NCBI GenBank assembly: GCA_041748655.1
Contig: JBGTCV010000089.1
Coordinates: forward strand, 43,366 to 107,365
DNA length: 64,000 nt
From: Leptofilum sp041748655
Lineage (GTDB): Bacteria > Chloroflexota > Anaerolineae > Promineifilales > Promineifilaceae
Reading direction: 5' to 3'
The notes under the pieces: generated by a model
Database searches by the model: none
What the model was told of the DNA's origin: nothing
The model's input: only the letters and a program-made list of their open reading frames with translations
In this document: positions 58,306 to 64,000 of the stretch, piece after piece
How the letters are laid out: every line of letters begins with the position of its first letter
Position numbering within the stretch: position 1 is the first letter of the stretch
Translations under genes and position numbers: made by a program

Positions 58306-59901
58306 TTAGTCGATGTACCCTAAAGCTCGCAGGCGGCGGGCCATATTTTCATCAATTTCAATTTGGCTGCCAGCGGTTACCTGGTTTTTTTGTTGGGTCA
58401 CGGCCGTAACCAACCACGTCAACTCGCGCTGCATTGGTTCTGCGATAGACGGCCGTTCTGCCAACAAGTTCATTGATTCTAACGGATCATCGGCTAAATT
58501 AAAAAGTTCATCCAGCTTTTCATCGACCTGGATCAGTTTGTGGGCAGCAGACATGGCCTCAGCCTCACCTGTTTGCTGCACCACCGACCGCCGCACCGCC
58601 AGACAGCGAAACATTTCTAGCAGTTCTGGCTGTCGCCTTTCAATCGCCTTCACAAAGGTGAGCGGTGGGTACACTTCGCTGTAAGCTGTCCCCTGCTCCG
58701 GGTCGTTCCCGGCGACGGTGTTGGCCAGCGTCAGGCCATGCACCTGAACCGGGTCCAAGACGGCCGTTTGGGGCAAACGGCCCGCCGCATCCAGCATGGT
58801 GTGGAACACCCGGCGGGTGCTCACGGGCGTCTGGATGCGGGTTGGTTCGGCAAACTGCTGCGGCCACTGCATGAGCAGCGGCACGTGCAGCAGTTCCTGG
58901 TAGGCCACAAAGGCGTGCCCCATAAAACCATGCTCGCCCAAGCCATCCCCATGATCGGCCACGATGATGGTGAGGGTATTTTCGGCGTTGGCCCGGTTTT
59001 TCAGCAGCGTCAGCAGCTGGCCCAGGTAGGCGTCCTGGTAAGCCACTTCGGCATCGTACAGGTCGCTAAGCACCTGCGCTTCCAACTCGCCCAGCGGTTC
59101 GGCCAGCGGGGCGGCCCAGCGGTACGCTTCCCGGTTCCAGCGGCGCATGATGGTGCGGGCTTCTTTGCTGCCGCGCAGGTAGGGGGCCAGCTGATCGATA
59201 AATTCGGCCGGGGGTGTGAAGGGCAGATGGGTTTCCATCAGGTTGAGGAAGAGGAATAACGGCCGTTCCGCTCCCTGCCCCTTCTCTTCCCGCTCCTGCA
59301 AATAATGGGTGACATCCCGCACGGAGCGCTCATTTTGCCCCTTAAAGTTGGCCACCCGCGACCAGATTGGCGTAAACCAGGCGTTGAGCGACAGCCGAAA
59401 GGCCAGGTCTGATTGACCAAAAAAGTTCTGGATGGGGTAGGAGATGCGGCGCAAAAATTGGGTGTATGTTTCCAGCAAGCGGCGCAGTGGACGTGGAAAA
59501 ACAGTCGAATCGCTGGGCACGCTGGGGATGGCGCCACCGTAGTTGAAAAAGGTCTGGAAGCCGCGTTTGAAGCCGTTATTGAGGATGCCCACCAGGGGAT
59601 TGTTGCAGAAGGCGACCGTTTGGTAACCAGATTGTTGCAGAAGTTCGGCGAGATGCGGCCGTTCTGGCGACAGGCTCTGCGACGATTGGGTCACCTGATG
59701 CGCCGTGGGATACAGCCCAGTGAACATGGAGGCGTGGCTGGGAATGGTCCACTGCGCGGGGGAAATCGCTTGTTCAAACAGCACCCCCTCGGCAGCAAAC
59801 TGGTCCAGGTGGGGGGTGATGGCTTTTTGATGACCGTAACAGCCCAGCCGGTCGGCTCGCTGCGTGTCCAGGACAATGAAGATGATGTCAGGTTGCGTCA
59901 T
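58306..59901 (-). CDS. Sulfatase/alkaline phosphatase superfamily protein with Thr at the nucleophile site
   Basis: A 531-residue protein: DIIFIVLDTQRADRLGCYG (metal Asp residues) and the active-site segment AQWTIPSHASMFTGLYP. Further marks are NPLVG, LYDAEVAYQDAYLGQLL, VADHGDGLGEHGFMGHAFVAYQELLHVPLLM and the C-terminal EKLDELFNLADDPLESMNLLAERP. The position that carries the formylglycine Cys/Ser in sulfatases (C/S-x-P-x-R) is Thr with T-I-P-S-H, so it cannot be a classical FGly sulfatase. It may be a phosphodiesterase, phosphonate monoester hydrolase or phosphotransferase relative. No signal peptide is visible. Confidence 0.82.
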   Translation of the reverse strand: MTQPDIIFIVLDTQRADRLGCYGHQKAITPHLDQFAAEGVLFEQAISPAQWTIPSHASMFTGLYPTAHQVTQSSQSLSPERPHLAELLQQSGYQTVAFCNNPLVGILNNGFKRGFQTFFNYGGAIPSVPSDSTVFPRPLRRLLETYTQFLRRISYPIQNFFGQSDLAFRLSLNAWFTPIWSRVANFKGQNERSVRDVTHYLQEREEKGQGAERPLFLFLNLMETHLPFTPPAEFIDQLAPYLRGSKEARTIMRRWNREAYRWAAPLAEPLGELEAQVLSDLYDAEVAYQDAYLGQLLTLLKNRANAENTLTIIVADHGDGLGEHGFMGHAFVAYQELLHVPLLMQWPQQFAEPTRIQTPVSTRRVFHTMLDAAGRLPQTAVLDPVQVHGLTLANTVAGNDPEQGTAYSEVYPPLTFVKAIERRQPELLEMFRCLAVRRSVVQQTGEAEAMSAAHKLIQVDEKLDELFNLADDPLESMNLLAERPSIAEPMQRELTWLVTAVTQQKNQVTAGSQIEIDENMARRLRALGYID

Positions 59902-59988
59902 AGCGCTCTATTCTATCCATACCGCGCAGCAGAACCAACCGGATCTAAAGAGAATATCAGGAGCTGGTTGAGTAACAAAACTTGTTTA

Positions 59989-60061
59989 ACCGCAAAGAAC
60001 GCGGAGAGCGCAGAGAAAAATGAAGGACAAATCTCCGCGTCGTCCGCGCTCTCTGCGGTAG
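59989..60061. repeat. Inverted repeat of ACCGCAAAGAACGCGGAGAGCGCAGAG words
   Basis: The left arm with GCGGAGAGCGCAGAG pairs with CTCCGCGTCGTCCGCGCTCTCTGCGGT on the right. It fills most of the 189-base gap between the DUF4350/PPC and sulfatase genes. Confidence 0.75.
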
Positions 60062-60090
60062 AAATCTGAGATTTGTCCGTCAATCAGCTA

Positions 60091-62733
60091 TCAGGAGAGG
60101 GTAAAGCCGAGCCAGGCCAGCATATTGGTCAGCAGCTGTGTCTGCGCGGCTTCTGGCAAAACAGATAAGGGGAGCAGCAGCAAAATGGTTTGCTGGTCGT
60201 TATTAAACTCATCGGTGGAGGCCAGGCCAACGATATTGCCACTGTCTGCGCTTTCAGGCCCTTGCAGTAAAAAGGCCACAGAGCCAGGTTCTAAATCTGC
60301 CACCAGAAAATCAGCAAAAACAATATCGTAGGTGTCGCTTAGCGTTAAAACATCCCCAGCGGTGAACCCTTCCAGCAAAACCTCATCTTCGCCAAAAAAC
60401 GCTACATCAGACAGCGACGAAAGCGCCATTTCGCCCAAAAGGGTAGGAGAGGAACCAGTAATAAGGATGGGGCGACCTGTATCCAGGTATTCAAAGATGA
60501 CAAAGGTGTCTTCATCGAAAAAGCCGGCCGAGTTTTGATAATCCCCGGAATCCCAGATGAGCAAATCGGCCGTTTCCAGCGCTTCCGACGTTAATGGCCC
60601 ATCCACCGTAGAAACCCAGGTTTCTACGGTGAAGTTGTCCGCTAATAAAGCTTCTAGTTCAGCCTGGCTGGTAAAACCTGTGCTAATCGGGTCGCCATCA
60701 TCATCAACAAACAAGAAGATGGTGGTCTCATCGGCGCTGCCGGTTTCGTCGTCATCAACGGGCGGGGGTTCACTGGATTCGGTAACGGTGAGGGCAAAAT
60801 CGCCGCCATTGTCAAAAAAGTCTTTCAGCACAATGGTGTAGACACCGTCGTCCGGGATGTAAGCACCCACGATGGTTTCATCGTCGCCGGTAAAGCCAGA
60901 GTCGGCACCAGCGATGAAGTTGTTGTCGGCGTCGTACAGCTGCAAAACGGCGTCTAAATCATCACCACTAACCACGGTAATATCTATGACAATGGGGCCA
61001 TCCTGGAAGGTCCAGCTGTAGGATTCACCTTCTGGCAGGGTGCCTTCCACGGTTTCATCCAGGCCAATGGGGCCTTGATCGATGGCGTCAATTTCATGCC
61101 TATCGTCTTCGTCTGGATCGTCAACGGCCGTCTCCTCATCATCATCCGCTTCTTCTGTCTCCACATCTAGCGAACCACCTGTTAACAGTTCAGCTTCAAC
61201 TTCTTCGCCAGCCACATTGGTTGGGCAAAGAGCCAGATTTTCTTGCAGCAAACAGTCGGCCAAAGCATAGCTGGCGTTGAACGGAATGAGGTCCAGCAGG
61301 CGATTGACGGTGTTTTCCAGCCCGTCCTTGCTGGCAGCCAACACCACCAGACGACGCTCCCCGTCACTTTCGTCCAGCAAAATCAGAGCCGTGCCAGACA
61401 TTTGCACGTTGCCCAACTCAGACCGGATAAGACGATCAAAACTTTCTTCTTCAGGAGCTGGTTCTTTGTCATCGACCTCTTCGGCATTATCGTCTTCAGG
61501 TTCGATCTCTTCGCCTGTTTCTTCACCATTTTCTGCAACGGCCGTTTCTTTTTCGGTCAAAATCGCCGGGTCGATAATCAGGCTGATGCCCGCATCGTCC
61601 AGCAGCTGTGCGACGTCTTCGGCCTGATTATAGAGACCCAGGTAGAGAACAGTGTCGCCCTGGCCTTCTGGCGTCGTCAGACGAAGCTCTTTACCGGCTG
61701 TACGCAGGCTGGCTTGCAGGCTGATAATTGTATCAAAGGCGTCTGGGCCAAGCTGCGGGCTGCCTACGTACACCAGATCGACATTTTCTCCAAAGAAGTA
61801 GGGGAAATCGGCCACGGTGTAATCTCGCTGAATGGGCGTGGCTAAGAAATCGGCAATTTGGGCAATGAAACGGCCGTTATCCAGCACCGTAAAATAAGGC
61901 TCCATCAAAAATTGAATGTCACCAATGGCCAGAACCTGCCCGTCGGCGGCCGTTGCCGCCAGCGTCAGCCCGCCAGCCCGGTCCGTAGCGGAAGACCAGG
62001 TGTTGTCGTCCCCGGCCATCAGCGATTTGGCACGGGTACCTACCTGAAGCGAATGGGCGCCGTACAGCACCACCTGCTCCAAATCGGCCGTGAGTGGGCT
62101 GCTGGCAAAACCGACATCGTTCAAAATGATATTGCGGAAGTTGCCTTCATTTTCTAGCGTGTTGTAAAGATAGTCGCCATTAAAAATGATGTCGAAGCTG
62201 TTGGCCAGGCTGTTGAGCGGGATTTTGTTGGTTTCTATAAAGATGTTAAAGCTAAAAAAATTGTCTTCCACCACAATATTGTAGCGGGTGGGGTCGCCCA
62301 GCAGCAGCAGCCGACCGCCACGCCGCACAAAGTTTTCTACGGCCTGCACTTCTTCGGCGGAAAATTGCTGAAGCGGGGTGATGACAACAAAGGCGTTAAC
62401 GGCGCGGAGGGCGGCGGCCAAATCGCCACCGGTATAGGAAACCAGCTCAACGCCACGGGCAGCAAGACGGCCGTCTAAATACCCAATCTCATCCAGGGTG
62501 AAGGCGTTGTCATGCGCCTGATCCAGCAGCACCAGACCGCCAAGCATATCGGGGTTATCTACAAAAGCAGAAGCGGCGGGAGTGGGCACGCTTTCCACTA
62601 CGGCAGCCACGTCGTAGGGGGTAGGGATGATTCTGTCGCCGCCACCCAGCTGATAATGTTGCAGGTAGCGAACGGCCGTTGGCCCCAGCAGCAGTAAAAT
62701 AAAAACAAGTAGAAAAATGAATCCTCGACGCAT
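60091..62733 (-). CDS. Membrane-anchored DUF4350/GldG-like protein with PPC domain
   Basis: An 880-residue protein with a single N-terminal membrane segment (about 4-22). A DUF4350/GldG-like class I glutamine amidotransferase-type fold follows (about 60-330: GGLVLLDQAHDNAFTLDEI, VNAFVVITPLQQFSAEEV, NFVRRGGRLLLLGDPTRYN). Then come further soluble parts, an acidic linker (about 415-450), a pre-peptidase C-terminal (PPC) beta domain (about 590-680: YSWTFQDGPIVIDITVVSGDDLDAVLQLYDAD) and a second amidotransferase-like fold near the end. The ATG at 62733 is chosen because AAGGA sits eight bases before it; the longer frame from 62916 runs into the SppA gene. It is 49 bases downstream of sppA, likely in one operon. 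Function unknown; GldG relatives accompany ABC exporters. Confidence 0.7.
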   Translation of the reverse strand: MRRGFIFLLVFILLLLGPTAVRYLQHYQLGGGDRIIPTPYDVAAVVESVPTPAASAFVDNPDMLGGLVLLDQAHDNAFTLDEIGYLDGRLAARGVELVSYTGGDLAAALRAVNAFVVITPLQQFSAEEVQAVENFVRRGGRLLLLGDPTRYNIVVEDNFFSFNIFIETNKIPLNSLANSFDIIFNGDYLYNTLENEGNFRNIILNDVGFASSPLTADLEQVVLYGAHSLQVGTRAKSLMAGDDNTWSSATDRAGGLTLAATAADGQVLAIGDIQFLMEPYFTVLDNGRFIAQIADFLATPIQRDYTVADFPYFFGENVDLVYVGSPQLGPDAFDTIISLQASLRTAGKELRLTTPEGQGDTVLYLGLYNQAEDVAQLLDDAGISLIIDPAILTEKETAVAENGEETGEEIEPEDDNAEEVDDKEPAPEEESFDRLIRSELGNVQMSGTALILLDESDGERRLVVLAASKDGLENTVNRLLDLIPFNASYALADCLLQENLALCPTNVAGEEVEAELLTGGSLDVETEEADDDEETAVDDPDEDDRHEIDAIDQGPIGLDETVEGTLPEGESYSWTFQDGPIVIDITVVSGDDLDAVLQLYDADNNFIAGADSGFTGDDETIVGAYIPDDGVYTIVLKDFFDNGGDFALTVTESSEPPPVDDDETGSADETTIFLFVDDDGDPISTGFTSQAELEALLADNFTVETWVSTVDGPLTSEALETADLLIWDSGDYQNSAGFFDEDTFVIFEYLDTGRPILITGSSPTLLGEMALSSLSDVAFFGEDEVLLEGFTAGDVLTLSDTYDIVFADFLVADLEPGSVAFLLQGPESADSGNIVGLASTDEFNNDQQTILLLLPLSVLPEAAQTQLLTNMLAWLGFTLS

Positions 62734-62782
62734 AATCAAATCCTTGAGCAAAATTTTTGCCACAGAGGTTGCAGTAGACGTT

Positions 62783-63661
62783 TTACCGGTTGGCGGGCAT
62801 TTCCATGTAGCGATAGTAAAGGCCCGGCGGCAAATCGGCCGGGGCGGCCCACAATTTTTCCTGGTCGATGACCGGTACCTGGTAAGTGCCAAAATTGACC
62901 GGACCATTGTCGCCAAAGGTCAGGGGATACAGCTCAACCGTTTCATAGCTGCGCAGGCCAGCCAGCCCGGCGGCTTTGTCAAACGCTTCGCTGGTAGAAA
63001 TAATGCCATCGATCAGCCCCAGTTCCAGGGCACGGACGCCGTCAAAAATTTCAGCGCGAGAGAGCAGATCGAGATCGGCTGTAAGACGGCCGTCTCGCCC
63101 ATTGGCCACACCCTGCAAAAAGGCAAATTTCAGCGTTTCGGCGCGTCGCACAAAGCCATCCTGCGTACCGCCAAACGACTTGTACGGCCCGGTGGTCAGG
63201 ATATCCTCTTCCAGGAAAGGTGTATCCGGCAAAGAGCTGATCACACCAATGCTTCCGATGGCGGAGCCGGGCTTGGCATAAATGGCATCGGCGGCGGCGG
63301 CGATGTAGTATGCGCCGCTGGCGGCCAAAAAGTCTACTGTGGCTACCACGGGCAAATCCTGGCGGGCATTGAGCACGTCCAGATATAAATCTTCACTGTC
63401 GGACGCCGTACCGCCGGGGCTGTTGATGATGATGACCACCGCCTGAATAGCGGGATCATTGCGAGCATAGGCCAGCTGTTGGCGAAATTCAAAGGCGGTA
63501 AAATTAGAAATTTCATAATTGAGCCGAATGACGCCAATTTGGGGTTTAGGCACAAGCCAGGGAGCCAGATAAAGGCCGCCAACCAGGGGCAAGATAATGC
63601 CGATGAGGAAGAGGAGAATCAATTGCAGCGGGGAACGGCCGTCACCGTTGTTTTGCACCAT
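62783..63661 (-). CDS. sppA: Signal peptide peptidase SppA-like S49 protease
   Basis: A 292-residue S49 peptidase of the short type: one N-terminal membrane helix (about 13-37), the crotonase-like core with QAVVIIINSPGGTASDSEDLY, the candidate nucleophile Ser in TVDFLAASGAYYIAAAADAIYAKPGSAIGSIGVIS, and the candidate general-base Lys in TGPYKSFGG. It would cut membrane-embedded signal peptides or other peptides at the outer face. The ATG at 63661 is selected because AAGGAG lies just before it; the longer frame from 63745 includes an ACAGATAAACG repeat arm. It forms a pair with the DUF4350/PPC gene. Confidence 0.88.
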   Translation of the reverse strand: MVQNNGDGRSPLQLILLFLIGIILPLVGGLYLAPWLVPKPQIGVIRLNYEISNFTAFEFRQQLAYARNDPAIQAVVIIINSPGGTASDSEDLYLDVLNARQDLPVVATVDFLAASGAYYIAAAADAIYAKPGSAIGSIGVISSLPDTPFLEEDILTTGPYKSFGGTQDGFVRRAETLKFAFLQGVANGRDGRLTADLDLLSRAEIFDGVRALELGLIDGIISTSEAFDKAAGLAGLRSYETVELYPLTFGDNGPVNFGTYQVPVIDQEKLWAAPADLPPGLYYRYMEMPANR

Positions 63662-63854
63662 ACCCAACTCCTTTTGCTGACACAGATAAACGATTTTGCA
63701 CGCATTTGATAATAGAAGGTAAACGGCCGTTAATGAATCAAACAATGTTCATTTTTACCGTTTACTGGTGATGCCGCAGTAGGATAACATGGAGAGATGG
63801 GCATGGCAACTGGCAGGGGCCGCTTTTTTATTTTTATGAATTGCCAAACCATTA

Positions 63855-63891
63855 TGTTAAAATGGTTCTTTGGGATCTCATGGGGTTGACA
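63855..63891 (+). promoter_or_regulatory. Promoter-like elements for a rightward gene at the window edge
   Basis: TGTTAAAAT (63855-63863) is an extended -10 motif and TTGACA (63886-63891) a consensus -35 whose best -10 is weak (AATAAA-like at about 63910). The region 63662-63897 otherwise contains only one ACGGCCGT copy and a single ACAGATAAACG arm. Confidence 0.35.
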
Positions 63892-63897
63892 GCAAAT

Positions 63898-64000
63898 ATG
63901 GGGTCAGGCAATAAAATGCTGATACCCATTCAGGTCAAGCCACAGACGGCGAAACAAGCTATCAACGCGCGTGAGACCATAAGAACGTCTCGTGATCGTT
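63898..64000 (+). CDS. Possible start of a rightward gene, truncated by the window
   Basis: A frame is open from ATG 63898 (or ATG 63916 with TCAGG eight bases before) to the edge, reading MLIPIQVKPQTAKQAINARE from the second ATG. Only 34 codons are visible and no family can be named. Promoter-like elements lie just upstream. Confidence 0.25.
   Translation, partial: MGSGNKMLIPIQVKPQTAKQAINARETIRTSRDR

Noticed and set aside
60091..62916. N-terminal extension of the DUF4350/PPC protein to 62916
   Set aside because: The added part is antisense-like within the SppA coding frame; ATG 62733 has a good Shine-Dalgarno and begins with a membrane anchor.
1..64000. tRNA or rRNA genes, integrase, transposase, toxin-antitoxin or restriction systems
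   Set aside because: None could be recognised on either strand; hairpins inspected did not form a cloverleaf. Uma2 alone is not evidence for a restriction system.

Overview
The window looks like a chromosomal segment of a free-living, probably aerobic bacterium, most likely a Chloroflexota member (Anaerolineae/Ardenticatenia-like). This is an inference from gene style: lipoprotein solute-binding proteins with acidic or VTRVV-rich linkers, a giant YfhO/GT39 membrane protein, secreted proteins with Pro/Thr-rich linkers, Uma2 and LCP proteins, and complete aconitase and 2-oxoglutarate dehydrogenase genes. No transposase, integrase, phage gene, CRISPR array, rRNA or tRNA was recognised.

Layout. 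1-2.1 kb: end of a sugar ABC permease and a family 1 solute-binding lipoprotein. 2.2-7.9 kb: a phnD-phnC-phnE-phnE type phosphonate/phosphite importer with two oversized permeases. 8-11.7 kb: inositol-monophosphatase-like enzyme, overlapping serB/serC-like serine genes, HAD hydrolase. 11.9-14.2 kb: two secreted or surface-type proteins (C39-like/SH3 and CAP). 14.3-18.6 kb: homocysteine methyltransferase-MTHFR fusion, LCP protein, moaA. 18.7-27.6 kb: giant glycosyltransferase-like membrane protein, GT2, threonine synthase, EEP-family hydrolase, GH63-like glycosidase. 27.7-31.5 kb: lipoproteins, a DsbA-cyclophilin protein with an in-frame UGA, class A beta-lactamase-like hydrolase. 31.6-45 kb: Uma2, aconitase, Lrp-type sensor domain, SDR, GT87-like, flavin reductase, HD phosphohydrolase, lipoprotein, MFS, LuxR regulator, HtrA protease, sulfite-oxidase-like enzyme. 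45-50.5 kb: MFS, sucA, sucB. 50.5-64 kb: SLC13 transporter, PRC-barrel protein, GNAT, purB, guaB, lgt, sulfatase-like protein, DUF4350/PPC membrane protein and SppA-like peptidase.

Two signals stand out. First, the palindromic octamer ACGGCCGT occurs about 110 times by hand count, where about one or two copies are expected by chance. It lies inside and between genes and is read in several frames (TAV, NGR, RPF). This resembles the cyanobacterial HIP1 phenomenon but has a different core, which contains CGGCCG. Second, the thioredoxin-fold domain at 28519-29847 is interrupted by one in-frame TGA exactly where the first Cys of the CPxC active site belongs (TGA-Pro-Gly-Cys), with strong hairpins just downstream. 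The simplest reading is a selenocysteine-containing DsbA-cyclophilin fusion lipoprotein.

The intergenic spaces are also unusual. Most hold imperfect inverted repeats built of short reiterated words (GTAATCAGT, TTTCACG, CGCAGAG, AGATTAACGCAGATT, GATTGGTCCA). They come in several families that recur across the window. Positions and counts were read by eye; no folding, alignment or database search was run.
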